64,000 nt of DNA, from assembly GCF_026151395.1 (NCBI RefSeq), contig NZ_JAMQPV010000001.1, forward strand, positions 1,550,001-1,614,000. Reading direction: 5' to 3'. Source of the stretch: Leptospira limi (GTDB lineage: Bacteria > Spirochaetota > Leptospiria > Leptospirales > Leptospiraceae). Each line of letters begins with the position of its first letter. Position 1 is the first letter of the stretch. This document shows positions 1 to 8,354 of the stretch, piece by piece. The position numbers and the translations under genes were made by a program. The notes beneath the pieces are model-generated. The model saw only the letters and a program-made list of their open reading frames with translations. It was not told the origin of the DNA and searched no databases.

Positions 1-1041
1 AAATTCAGTCTTTTTAGAATTGGTAATATCGAGTGCAACAACATCGATTCGTTTTTTGATTCCTAGGATGTCATTCGAAATGTTTACATAGTGTTCTGTC
101 CAAATAATGGAACCATTGGCATGGATCATTCTAAGTATGATTGGAGAAACACCAGAAAACAACTCTTCGATTTTGTGTTGGTCTTCAGGGATGACAATGT
201 CTCGAAAAAAATCTGAATTCTCGTAAAAATAATTGATACCATAGCCTGTGATCTCTTCCATTTTTGAACTGATATAAGATGTTCTTGGTTCCGGCAAAAA
301 TTCAATATTATAGATGATAGCTGGAAGTTGATTGTACATAATTAGCAGACGTACATTCACATCTTTGATCGCTTTTTGCAGTGTTTCCAGTTCAAATAAG
401 GATAAGTTTAATATTTTTGTTTGTACTTGAAAACTGAAAAGAATACATGCTACACCAAACAAAAAAATCAGCAAAGTATTAACTGTATAACCTAATGGTT
501 TGTACCAATCGATTGAAAATAAATAAGGGAAAAATAATCGTTGGAGTGACAGTAGTATACAAACTGTAAAAAAATACAATCGGATGTTTTTTGGGTATTC
601 ATTCAAACCTAATATGATACATCCAAATACCAAAAGTGCGGATCCATTGAAAATTGCAGATGGTAATGCAAACCAAAAAAAACTAAAATTACCCAGCAGT
701 AAAGATACAAAAATAATATAACTGATAATGAAAGAAAGGTATACCCAATGTTTGGATATTCTTTTGGTAATAATCGGGAGAACAGATAAGACTAATAGAA
801 AGGAACTAAGAAGTGTTAAGGATTCAGAAAAAAAGAAATAGAGTTTGTTTTGTGTGCTCCCATAGAGGAATAAGGAATAATTCCGAATGACTAAGATCGC
901 TAAGAAAAATGAAGTATAGGAAAGTTTGATTTCTGATTTAGAGTTTTTTGATAAAAAATAAATAATGATCGAAACGACTGTATTGACTACTACTGATAGT
1001 GCAGTTACGGCAAAAACAACATCAATTTCAAATGGAATCAT
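1..1041 (-). CDS. Membrane PAS sensor protein, C-terminus beyond left edge
   Basis: An open minus-strand frame runs from an ATG at 1039-1041 to the window edge without a stop. The first two thirds are rich in hydrophobic segments and suggest a multi-pass membrane domain. This is followed by a PAS fold: a region reading SSKMEEITGYG, then a PAS/PAC end reading HANGSIIW and ALDITNSKKTEF, the usual junction into a histidine kinase, cyclase or other output domain. The output domain lies outside the window, so its enzyme class cannot be told. Its start overlaps the 3' end of the upstream receiver gene by 14 bp, so it is probably the last or a late gene of the chemotaxis operon. Membrane topology and PAS are read by eye; the ligand is unknown. 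Confidence 0.75.
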   Translation of the reverse strand, partial: MIPFEIDVVFAVTALSVVVNTVVSIIIYFLSKNSKSEIKLSYTSFFLAILVIRNYSLFLYGSTQNKLYFFFSESLTLLSSFLLVLSVLPIITKRISKHWVYLSFIISYIIFVSLLLGNFSFFWFALPSAIFNGSALLVFGCIILGLNEYPKNIRLYFFTVCILLSLQRLFFPYLFSIDWYKPLGYTVNTLLIFLFGVACILFSFQVQTKILNLSLFELETLQKAIKDVNVRLLIMYNQLPAIIYNIEFLPEPRTSYISSKMEEITGYGINYFYENSDFFRDIVIPEDQHKIEELFSGVSPIILRMIHANGSIIWTEHYVNISNDILGIKKRIDVVALDITNSKKTEF

Positions 1042-1408
1042 AAACTTCAACTAGCTCATTTACTTTTTTAATTAAATCTTCATTTTTAAAAGGTTTTGCA
1101 ATCCAGGCATCCGCTCCTTCCAATAAGGCTTTCGATATAATTTCAGGTTTTGTTTCTACCGATAGGATTAGAATTTTAAATTTTAAATGTGCCATTATTA
1201 TTTTTGATTTTTGAATTAACTCAATTCCACTGATTCCTGGCATATTAAAATCGAAGATCCCTAGCTCAATTTTTGGATTTGTTTTTAAAGATTCTAGGGC
1301 TAATTCTCCTGAATCACAGATGATTATATTATGGCCTTGGCTACTCAAAGCAAGGCGTACAATTTTTAATACAGCAGGAGAATCATCGACAACCAAAATA
1401 GTACTCAT
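1028..1408 (-). CDS. Single-domain response regulator (CheY-like)
   Basis: This 126-residue protein is a stand-alone receiver domain. It has the acidic pair Asp8/Asp9, the phospho-acceptor Asp53 in FDFNMPG, Ser83 at the switch Thr/Ser position and Lys105 in AKPF. It has no output domain, so it should act by protein contact or as a phosphate sink, as CheY proteins do. It lies one base after the stop of the next CheY-like gene and shares its domain plan, suggesting a tandem duplication followed by divergence. Whether it binds the flagellar switch (FliM), or serves the adjacent PAS protein, cannot be seen from sequence. Confidence 0.88.
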   Translation of the reverse strand: MSTILVVDDSPAVLKIVRLALSSQGHNIIICDSGELALESLKTNPKIELGIFDFNMPGISGIELIQKSKIIMAHLKFKILILSVETKPEIISKALLEGADAWIAKPFKNEDLIKKVNELVEVYDSI

Positions 1409-1409
1409 T

Positions 1410-1769
1410 TTAAATCAATTGTGAGATGAGTTTTGTTAATGATTCATTTGCAAAAGGTTTTACTAGCCATCCCACTGCACCAGCAGCTTTACCTTTGTTT
1501 TTCATCTCTTCACTGGATTCTGTAGTTAACATGACGATCTTCATGGATTTCCCATTTTCTGTTTTTAATGTTTTTTCAGTCAGTTCGATCCCTGTCATTC
1601 CTGGCATGTTTACGTCAAAGATACCAATATCAAACTTTGAGTTTTGAATTTTTTCAAGTGCTTCCATTCCATTGGATGCTGTTTCTACTTCATGACCATC
1701 AGTAGTGAGTACTAAATTTAATATTTTTAATACCGCTGGTGCATCATCTACAGTTAATATTCTCGCCAT
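1410..1769 (-). CDS. cheY: Chemotaxis response regulator CheY
   Basis: This 119-residue receiver has all catalytic positions: Asp8/Asp9, phospho-acceptor Asp52 in FDVNMPGMTG, Thr82/Thr83 and Lys104 in VKPF. It belongs to the CheY type that takes phosphate from CheA and controls flagellar rotation. It starts one base after the stop of the upstream histidine kinase gene and is transcribed with cheA, cheB and cheW. Of the two receivers in this operon it is the closer to textbook CheY, but which of them actually reaches the motor cannot be decided from sequence. Confidence 0.88.
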   Translation of the reverse strand: MARILTVDDAPAVLKILNLVLTTDGHEVETASNGMEALEKIQNSKFDIGIFDVNMPGMTGIELTEKTLKTENGKSMKIVMLTTESSEEMKNKGKAAGAVGWLVKPFANESLTKLISQLI

Positions 1770-1770
1770 T

Positions 1771-3027
1771 TTAATTCTCCTTTTTGATTAGTGGAAATCG
1801 AATTGTTAAACAAACATCTACTTTATTATCATACTTCAGATTATCTTCTATGTTATATATTTGTACATTTGCTTGGTGTTGGTCCAAAATCTTTTTAACC
1901 AATGTTAAACCTAATCCAAATCGGAATTGTTCAAATTTTGCGTAACTATCATCGACTACCGAAGAGATTCTGAAAAAAGGTTCAAATATGATGGATTCAA
2001 ATTTTTCTGGAATGCCTACGGTGCCATCTTCATTTTGATAAGCCGGATTTATGACTTTCACTTCCAAAAAATTTTCCTTTTGAAAAAAGATTACATAAAT
2101 CTCATCACCATCTTTTGAGTATTTGATTGCATTCAGTAAAACTTCGCGAAGTGCATAAGATATTTTAACCGGATCAAAACGGATTTCATGATGGTTCACC
2201 GAATTGGGAATTTGACTTACATTGATTTTCTGAGATTTGATTTTTAGTGCTTCTTCTAATGTCTGGATTTCTGAGTGTATGATCGGCAAGAGTTTTGATG
2301 GTGATTCCATCGACTGGATCAATTCATTATCATCAATTACAGTCTGTGATATAGACATACTATCAAACATACTTTTTGCGGCATCATAGTTTTCAGATAA
2401 TAAATCTACTATTGGTTTTTGAATGGTATAGTGATTATTGTCTTGGTCCCACTTACTTTTTGAAAGTAAGATGCTCACAACACTCATTAAAGTACCGATC
2501 CCACTCCCTTGGAATAAGTTAATATTCATTTGGTGGATGATATCTGCAGATATATTTTGGTTTTCTTTGTGAGTAAGTGATTTTTTCCAATCGAAGATTT
2601 CAATCACTCTTCTATACAAATGATTTTCCGCTTCGTGGATAAATTGTGTTTTTAGTTTTGTGTTTAGGTATTGGAAGGATCGATCTATGGTAAACTTAAC
2701 ATGATCGGTTTCAAGGGGTGTTTGTAAAAAATCATAAGCGCTATGCCTTTTGAGTAAAGAAGCCGTTTGTGCCCAGTTATCAGAATTAGTGATCAGAAGG
2801 ATCAATGTATTCGGAAAAGAGCTTGTGATACTTTCTAAAATTTCTTGGGAACTTACTCTATCTAAAGATTCAATTGGAACGATTAAAAAATGGAATTTTT
2901 CCTTTTTTAAAGAATTCAAAACATCGTCTAACTTTGCCAATCGTTCATAAGTATAATGGATTTCATCCAAAATCGTCAAAAGATGGCTGGAAATAGAAGA
3001 TTCTAATATTAAACTGTGAGGAATCAT
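1771..3027 (-). CDS. Histidine kinase with receiver-like N-terminus, in che operon
   Basis: The protein has 418 residues. The C-terminal part carries a GHKL ATPase domain: an N-box around REVLLNAIKYSKDG and a G2-box FGLGLTLVKKIL. The G1 box is unusual, reading VINPAYQNEDG rather than a clean DxGxG. The middle holds a helical segment with a possible phospho-acceptor His in IIHQMNINLF, which is not a standard HisKA H-box. The first 120 residues look like a receiver fold (ending in FLQTPLE, like the usual KP loop) but lack the acidic pair and phospho-Asp. No transmembrane segment is evident, so it is probably cytoplasmic. Its ATG overlaps the cheB stop (ATGA type), which indicates translational coupling and a role in the chemotaxis pathway, possibly phosphorylating one of the two downstream receivers. 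Confidence 0.75.
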   Translation of the reverse strand: MIPHSLILESSISSHLLTILDEIHYTYERLAKLDDVLNSLKKEKFHFLIVPIESLDRVSSQEILESITSSFPNTLILLITNSDNWAQTASLLKRHSAYDFLQTPLETDHVKFTIDRSFQYLNTKLKTQFIHEAENHLYRRVIEIFDWKKSLTHKENQNISADIIHQMNINLFQGSGIGTLMSVVSILLSKSKWDQDNNHYTIQKPIVDLLSENYDAAKSMFDSMSISQTVIDDNELIQSMESPSKLLPIIHSEIQTLEEALKIKSQKINVSQIPNSVNHHEIRFDPVKISYALREVLLNAIKYSKDGDEIYVIFFQKENFLEVKVINPAYQNEDGTVGIPEKFESIIFEPFFRISSVVDDSYAKFEQFRFGLGLTLVKKILDQHQANVQIYNIEDNLKYDNKVDVCLTIRFPLIKKEN

Positions 3028-4067
3028 CTGGCACCTATTTCCTTTACTTTTTCTAGTATTTTATCTAGGGGGAGTTGGTACATCACTGCCCCTAGTTCAA
3101 AGGCAACTTTTGGCATACCATAAACAACACAGGTCTCTTTGTTTTGTCCAAGTGTGATACATCCATTATTTTTTAACTTGAGTAAACCTTTGGCTCCATC
3201 ACTTCCCATACCTGTGAGTAAGATACCAATTGAGTCTTTTGCTAAACCGTTCTGTACAGCTGATTCGAAAAGTACATCTACAGATGGTCTATGGCCATTT
3301 ACCTTATCAGTTTGCAGGATTTTTGTATATAGATCACCATTCCATTTTTGAACTTCTAAATGATAATTTCCTGGGGCAATGTATATGGTTCCTTTTTCTA
3401 ACATTTGTTTGTCTTTTGCTTCCACAACTTTTGTTTTTAATTCTGAATTGAGTCGACTTGCAAATAGTGCAGTAAAGTTTTCTGGCATATGTTGGGCGAT
3501 GAGAATGGGAGGAAAGGTTTGGTCCACATCATCAAGTAATTTTCGTAAGGCAGTTGTTCCTCCTGTACTCGATCCGATCAATACCAACTTTGTTCTGAAG
3601 TTTGTTGTTTTTTTGGGTAAAGTTGGCGAAACTGAAATGACTCTTTTGGATTGTTCAAAAAGAGAGGCATTGTAATTTAATGCTGCATTCAGTTTTTCTA
3701 ATAAATCTTCTTTGGCTTCTAATAAACTTTCTTGTGTTCCTGTCGGTTTTGTCACGTAATCAAATGCACCGGCATCAAGTGCTTCTAGAGTGATGGAAGT
3801 ACCTTCTGTCGTTGATGAGCTAAACATGATGACTGGCATAGGATGTTGTGGGAGTAATTTTCTTAGGAATTCGATTCCATCCATCTCAGGCATATGTACA
3901 TCTAGTGTCATTACATCTGGTTGTTTGTCGATGATGAGATCTCTGGCTTCAAATGGATTAGAAGCTTCTCCTACCACTTCCCAGTTTTCGTCTGATTCTA
4001 TCCAACGTTTGATCATACTTCTGACTGTACGTTGGTCATCTACAATAATTGCTTTGTGTTTTTTCAT
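3024..4067 (-). CDS. cheB: Chemotaxis protein-glutamate methylesterase CheB
   Basis: CheB removes methyl groups from, or deamidates, glutamyl side chains of chemoreceptors during adaptation. The 347-residue protein starts with a receiver domain (Asp10/Asp11, phospho-Asp56 in TLDVHMPEMDG), followed by the methylesterase domain with the catalytic Ser in IGSSTGGTTAL, the His in AQHMPENFT and the Asp in LTGMGSDGAKG. The start chosen is the ATG at 4065-4067, which overlaps the cheA stop in an ATGA arrangement. A longer in-frame extension to 4151 exists, but it would run through the cheA coding end and precede the receiver with unrelated residues. No cheR partner is in the window. Confidence 0.95.
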   Translation of the reverse strand: MKKHKAIIVDDQRTVRSMIKRWIESDENWEVVGEASNPFEARDLIIDKQPDVMTLDVHMPEMDGIEFLRKLLPQHPMPVIMFSSSTTEGTSITLEALDAGAFDYVTKPTGTQESLLEAKEDLLEKLNAALNYNASLFEQSKRVISVSPTLPKKTTNFRTKLVLIGSSTGGTTALRKLLDDVDQTFPPILIAQHMPENFTALFASRLNSELKTKVVEAKDKQMLEKGTIYIAPGNYHLEVQKWNGDLYTKILQTDKVNGHRPSVDVLFESAVQNGLAKDSIGILLTGMGSDGAKGLLKLKNNGCITLGQNKETCVVYGMPKVAFELGAVMYQLPLDKILEKVKEIGAR

Positions 4068-5995
4068 GTGGATTGGATCGCCATATGTTGGTTGATTAAT
4101 TTTCTGACATCTAAAATCAAACCAGCATGTCCATTCCCAAGGATGGTGCAACCTGCTAAGCCATTGATGTTTTTAAATAAAGGCGATATTGGTTTGATGA
4201 CGATGGATTGGTTCCCTAATATTTCATCAAAAACGATTCCCATTTGATTTTCATGTGATTCGGCTACGATCATATACTTTTCTTGGATCGAATGATGATT
4301 GTTTAATTCTGATTCTTTTCCAAATAATAAGTCGATATCAACTATAGAGATTTGATTTTCTCGATATAAAATACTATGGTTGTTACGATACAATTCGTGG
4401 ATTGGTTCCTCTTTAATGTATAAAGATTCTTTTACATCGATGGAAGGCAGTATAAAGTATGTTTCTGACTTCCTAACAACAAGTCCTTCAATGATCGCAA
4501 GAGTTAATGGCACTCTGATTAAAAACACTGTCCCTTGTCCAAAATTGGAACTTACATCTACAAATCCTTTGAGTGTGCTTACATTTTTACGCACAACGTC
4601 GAGACCTACACCTCTACCCGATAAATCTGTTACTTCTTTTGCAGTCGAAAAACCAGGGTGGAATAAAAAATCCCAAACTTCCTCGTCTTTTAAATTCTCT
4701 GCCTCTAGGTGATTAATTAGGCCCAAGGAAATTGCTTTTCGAATAATTTTATCCCTCTGCAGGCCTTTTCCGTCATCCTTCACCTCAATCCAAACTTCTT
4801 TTCCTGATTGAACAGCAGTTAAATGAATTGTTCCTTTTGTTTGTTTACCTGCTTCTTTTCTCTCCTCTGGAGTTTCTAATCCATGGTCGATTGCATTCCG
4901 AATGATATGAACAAGTGGATCATACATTTCTTCGATGATTGATTTATCGATTTCTGTATCTTCTCCTGAAATGATGAGTTCTACCTGTTTACCGGTTTTT
5001 TTCGCGGTATCACGTACCAAACGTTCCATTCGTGAAAATACACCAGAAATAGGTACCATACGTAAACTAAGTGTGATCTCTTGTAAACTTCTGATTAATT
5101 TTTTTAATTGAAGGGCAGACTTGTGAAAGTTATCTAATTTTAATTTTTTTAAATCAGGGTGTTCTGTGACCATCGGCTCATTAATTACAATTTCACCTAC
5201 AATGTCTAGGAGTGAGTCAAGTTTATCAGTATCAATTCGTATGTCTTTTTTTTGGTTGGATTTTTTTTCCTCAGGTTTCGATTTTGAATTGTTAGTTGGT
5301 GAATTAGTAGGCTTTGATTCTACATTGACTTGATTTGCCGTAAACAATCCAAATTCTGGATTTGTATCTGATTGTTTTGGTTCAAAAAATCCAAATTCTT
5401 CATTTTTGGAATCGTTTGTATCATTTTGAAACAAACCAAATTCTTCTGGGACATTTTGTTTTACATCATTCGTAAAGATCCCAAATTCTTCATTCGGTGA
5501 TTGTTTGGCTTCATCTTTTTGAAAAAGTCCGAATTCTTCTTTGGTTGGCTCAGTTTCAAGATTTGGACTTAAATCCATCTCTGAATTTTTTAATTCTAAT
5601 AATTTGTCATTCGACCTTTGTAAAAACTGATTTTGTTCCTCTGAATACAAACCTCCACCAGTAGGTGAATCCTCTTCATGGATCACAAGTTCATTTAATA
5701 GGTCTAAGGCGGTAATTAAAATTTCTAATGTTTCCTCATCTTGTGATGAGGGTTTATTACGTAAATAATCAAGTAAGTTTTCTGCTGCATGAGCGATTTT
5801 AACGATACCGGACAATCCAAAAAAACCAGAACTACCTTTGATTGTATGGAAATGCCGAAATAGTGTATCTAAAATTTCTCGGTCAACCAAACTACCATCT
5901 AAAGTAGTTTTTTCAAAGTTTAATAATCCAGATTCGATATTCTCTAAACTTTCTTTGGCTTCGACTAGGTATTCTAAAACATCTTCTCTTTCCAT
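4064..5995 (-). CDS. cheA: Chemotaxis histidine kinase CheA
   Basis: CheA autophosphorylates on its Hpt domain and passes phosphate to CheY and CheB. The order in the 643 residues is: P1 Hpt domain with His50 in FHTIKGSSG; a low-complexity acidic linker (about 120-260) where a P2 domain would normally lie; P3 dimerisation helices beginning near IDTDKLDSLLDIVGE; P4 ATPase with the N-box HIIRNAIDHGLE, DDGKGL and GRGVGLDVV; and a CheW-like P5 domain at the end. The linker contains five copies of an EFG-[LIF]-F motif spaced 14-20 residues apart. No folded P2 is evident. The gene begins 3 bp after cheW and overlaps cheB by 4 bp. Confidence 0.95.
   Translation of the reverse strand: MEREDVLEYLVEAKESLENIESGLLNFEKTTLDGSLVDREILDTLFRHFHTIKGSSGFFGLSGIVKIAHAAENLLDYLRNKPSSQDEETLEILITALDLLNELVIHEEDSPTGGGLYSEEQNQFLQRSNDKLLELKNSEMDLSPNLETEPTKEEFGLFQKDEAKQSPNEEFGIFTNDVKQNVPEEFGLFQNDTNDSKNEEFGFFEPKQSDTNPEFGLFTANQVNVESKPTNSPTNNSKSKPEEKKSNQKKDIRIDTDKLDSLLDIVGEIVINEPMVTEHPDLKKLKLDNFHKSALQLKKLIRSLQEITLSLRMVPISGVFSRMERLVRDTAKKTGKQVELIISGEDTEIDKSIIEEMYDPLVHIIRNAIDHGLETPEERKEAGKQTKGTIHLTAVQSGKEVWIEVKDDGKGLQRDKIIRKAISLGLINHLEAENLKDEEVWDFLFHPGFSTAKEVTDLSGRGVGLDVVRKNVSTLKGFVDVSSNFGQGTVFLIRVPLTLAIIEGLVVRKSETYFILPSIDVKESLYIKEEPIHELYRNNHSILYRENQISIVDIDLLFGKESELNNHHSIQEKYMIVAESHENQMGIVFDEILGNQSIVIKPISPLFKNINGLAGCTILGNGHAGLILDVRKLINQHMAIQST
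5342..5541 (-). repeat. Five-copy EFG-[LIF]-F peptide repeat in the CheA linker
   Basis: Between about residues 152 and 218 of CheA, the core E-F-G-[L/I/F]-F recurs five times: EEFGLF, EEFGIF, EEFGLF, EEFGFF, PEFGLF. The spacers are polar and Asp/Asn/Lys-rich. At DNA level each copy shows a plus-strand ccaaattct-like word, with one copy reading ccgaattct. The aromatic core in a disordered setting resembles a short linear docking motif. The repeat sits exactly where the CheY/CheB-binding P2 domain is found in other CheA proteins. Confidence 0.85.
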
Positions 5996-5998
5996 CTT

Positions 5999-6502
5999 TC
6001 AATTTCCAGGAATGTCTTGGATCAAATTACTTTCTTCTTGGGTGAGTAGTCTTTGCAGGTTGATTAGAATTTTAACGGTATCACCAACACGACCTGTTCC
6101 GTAAATAAAACGAGATGATTTCGATTCTCCGATTTTTGGAGCTAAATCAACATTCTCAGCAGGTATTTTGACTACATCATTTACCTTGTCTACGATCAGT
6201 CCCAAAGGATGACCATCCAACTCAACGAGTAAAACACAAGTTCGTTCGTGGTAAGGTTGGAATTCCATATCAAATCGCAATCTAACATCCATTACAGGAA
6301 TTATTTTCCCTCTAACATTAATCACACCTTTCAAAAAAGGAGCAGTGCCGGGAATCGTTGTGATGGCTGGGAGAGCCAATATTTCCGTTAAATACCGAAC
6401 TTCGAATGCATAAAAACGGTTCTCTATACTAAAACAAAGATACAAATCTCGCATTGTATCTTCATCTTCTATTATCTCCCATGATTTGGATGTGGTGTTC
6501 AT
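5999..6502 (-). CDS. cheW: Chemotaxis coupling protein CheW
   Basis: CheW bridges chemoreceptors and CheA in the signalling array. The protein has 167 residues, the size of CheW plus a short N-terminal tail, and shows the typical beta-barrel signatures: YLCFSIENRFYAFEV, a LPAITTIPGTAPFLKGVINVRGKIIPV-like strand pair (residues about 45-75), and LIVDKVNDVVKI. It lies between the MCP gene (9 bp gap) and cheA (3 bp gap) on the same strand. The roughly 17-residue N-terminal extension before the CheW fold is slightly longer than in many homologues. Confidence 0.95.
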   Translation of the reverse strand: MNTTSKSWEIIEDEDTMRDLYLCFSIENRFYAFEVRYLTEILALPAITTIPGTAPFLKGVINVRGKIIPVMDVRLRFDMEFQPYHERTCVLLVELDGHPLGLIVDKVNDVVKIPAENVDLAPKIGESKSSRFIYGTGRVGDTVKILINLQRLLTQEESNLIQDIPGN

Positions 6503-6511
6503 GGTAGTATC

Positions 6512-8257
6512 CTACAAAATAATTCTTGGCCTTTCGATTCGAGTTAAAGCAGTCGATTTGGATCCGTCCTCTTTTAATTTAAAACCCATAATTACGTTTC
6601 GCATAATCTCCACTTGCCTTTTGAGCGTTTCACTAGAAGCTGCAACTTCTTCTGCTGAGGCAGCAGTGGTAGATGTAACGGATGTTACTTGGTCAATCCC
6701 TTGTGTGATTTGTAAAACTGCTGATTTTTGTTCGTTGATGGATAGTGCTAAGTCTTTAGTCAGATTGCTAACATTGTCTGCACTTTCGGAAATTTTTCCA
6801 AGAACCTCGGCTGTTTTTTCCGTTATTTCATTTCCAAGTTTTACTTTTTTTAGCGAAGCTTCGATGAGGAGAGTGGTTTCGTCTGCAGCATTGGCACTTT
6901 TTTGAGCAAGGTTTCTCACTTCTTCAGCAACAACCGCAAATCCTTTTCCATGTTGGCCAGCACGTGCAGCTTCCACTGCTGCATTTAAAGCAAGTATATT
7001 TGTTTGGAATGCAATGTCATTGATCACTTTGTTGATTTTAGAAATTTGTTCAAATGAATTACTGATTTCGCCCATGGCCGAAACAAGGTCTTTCATGCGA
7101 GAGTTTCCTTCTGTGGCTTGTTTGGCTGTTGATTCCGAAAATTCTGTCATTTGTTCTGCATTATCTGCATTGGATAAAAAACTATTACTGATTTCTGTTA
7201 GGGTTGCAGAGATTTCTTCCACGGCACTTGCTTGTTCACTTGCGGCTTCTGAAAGCGATGTACTTGCATCCGCTAATTGTTGTGCCCCTAAATCAACTTC
7301 TTGTGATGTGAAATAAAGTTTCTCTACAACTTCGGATAAATTGATTAACATCCTTTTTAAACTAAGGCCCAATTGGTCTCGTTCTGATTTTAGGGTTACA
7401 TCGGAACTTAAATCAGAATTAGCAATTCGTTCTAAATGTTCTGCCCTTTCTTTAATGAAGTCGACTAACTCCATGAAGGCTTGTGTAAGTTGTTGGATTT
7501 CATTTCCTTCTAAGTGTTTTGATTGACTTCTGTCTTTGTTTGATTCTAGATTTACATTTAAATCACCAAGGGAAATTGATTGGGCAATGGAAACTATTTT
7601 TTTCATTGGCCTTGCAATTGCATCGGAAAAGAGAAAAGCAATTAAAAAGACTAGTATAAAGGAACTAACAACTACTCCCGTAACAATCACCAATGATTTT
7701 TGGAATTGTGCTTCTGACTTTTGGTATTCTTCTTTTGCAACTTTAAGTTGGACTCGTATCAAATCATCCAAATGGTGAGTGAGTGGTTCAAAAATTGGAT
7801 ACATATCAACAGAAACAAATTTTTCTATTTCTGCTTCATTCCTAGTTTCCAAAAGGATACGCAATCGTTTGACCCCGGCCTTCAGTGGTGGAAATTCTTT
7901 TTCCATTTCATCGATGATTGCTTTTTCTTCAGGGACAAGATATGTTCCTAAATACACTTTCCATACTTCATCCGCTTTAGCCTCTGATTCGCGGATCGAT
8001 TCGAGAGCCTCCTCCACTGGCATTTTTTTGGAACGAACTTTGTTCGCAGCATCTACTATCCCAACGAGATACGCATCTGAAACTTCTTTGATTTGGCTAA
8101 TGGGGACAACTCTGTCTTCAAAAACAGTGTGCAAAGATGCTAAAATTTGATTGGCTGAATAAAAACTAGCGGAAGCAACCACGATCATTAAAAGAATCGT
8201 GATCATAAATGCCAGTAGGAGTTTTGCGCGTATTTTTAAATTCTGAATCCATTTCAT
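6512..8257 (-). CDS. Methyl-accepting chemotaxis protein
   Basis: This is a classical transmembrane chemoreceptor of 581 residues. TM1 is at about 12-34, then comes a periplasmic helical domain of about 150 residues (four-helix-bundle type), TM2 at about 189-211, a HAMP domain, and the MCP signalling hairpin. The highly conserved hairpin tip is present ([19 protein letters not shown], then [16 protein letters not shown]). There is no C-terminal CheR/CheB tether pentapeptide; the protein ends in RIERPRIIL. It is the first gene of the chemotaxis operon and may be the receptor most tightly co-expressed with this CheA/CheW set. The ligand is unknown. Confidence 0.95.
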   Translation of the reverse strand: MKWIQNLKIRAKLLLAFMITILLMIVVASASFYSANQILASLHTVFEDRVVPISQIKEVSDAYLVGIVDAANKVRSKKMPVEEALESIRESEAKADEVWKVYLGTYLVPEEKAIIDEMEKEFPPLKAGVKRLRILLETRNEAEIEKFVSVDMYPIFEPLTHHLDDLIRVQLKVAKEEYQKSEAQFQKSLVIVTGVVVSSFILVFLIAFLFSDAIARPMKKIVSIAQSISLGDLNVNLESNKDRSQSKHLEGNEIQQLTQAFMELVDFIKERAEHLERIANSDLSSDVTLKSERDQLGLSLKRMLINLSEVVEKLYFTSQEVDLGAQQLADASTSLSEAASEQASAVEEISATLTEISNSFLSNADNAEQMTEFSESTAKQATEGNSRMKDLVSAMGEISNSFEQISKINKVINDIAFQTNILALNAAVEAARAGQHGKGFAVVAEEVRNLAQKSANAADETTLLIEASLKKVKLGNEITEKTAEVLGKISESADNVSNLTKDLALSINEQKSAVLQITQGIDQVTSVTSTTAASAEEVAASSETLKRQVEIMRNVIMGFKLKEDGSKSTALTRIERPRIIL

Positions 8258-8280
8258 AATTGTTCCCCAAGAGGTGGGGC

Positions 8281-8310
8281 AAACTATGAATCGAAATTTT
8301 AGGTAGTCAA
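8281..8310 (-). promoter_or_regulatory. Possible promoter of the chemotaxis operon
   Basis: On the minus strand a perfect-looking -35 word TTGACT (8305-8310) is followed after 18 bp by TAGTTT (8281-8286) as a weak -10. Initiation would be about 15-20 bp before the MCP start codon. The leader also carries a CCCC/GGGG inverted pair just upstream of the start. The match is weak and Leptospira promoter rules are not well fixed, so this is only a candidate. Confidence 0.3.
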
Positions 8311-8354
8311 GCCTTTCCTAATATTCTTGATTAAAATTATAATACCCGAATCAA

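Noticed and set aside
4068..4151. Upstream extension of CheB
   Set aside because: It lies within the cheA coding end, and the ATGA overlap start gives a normal receiver N-terminus.
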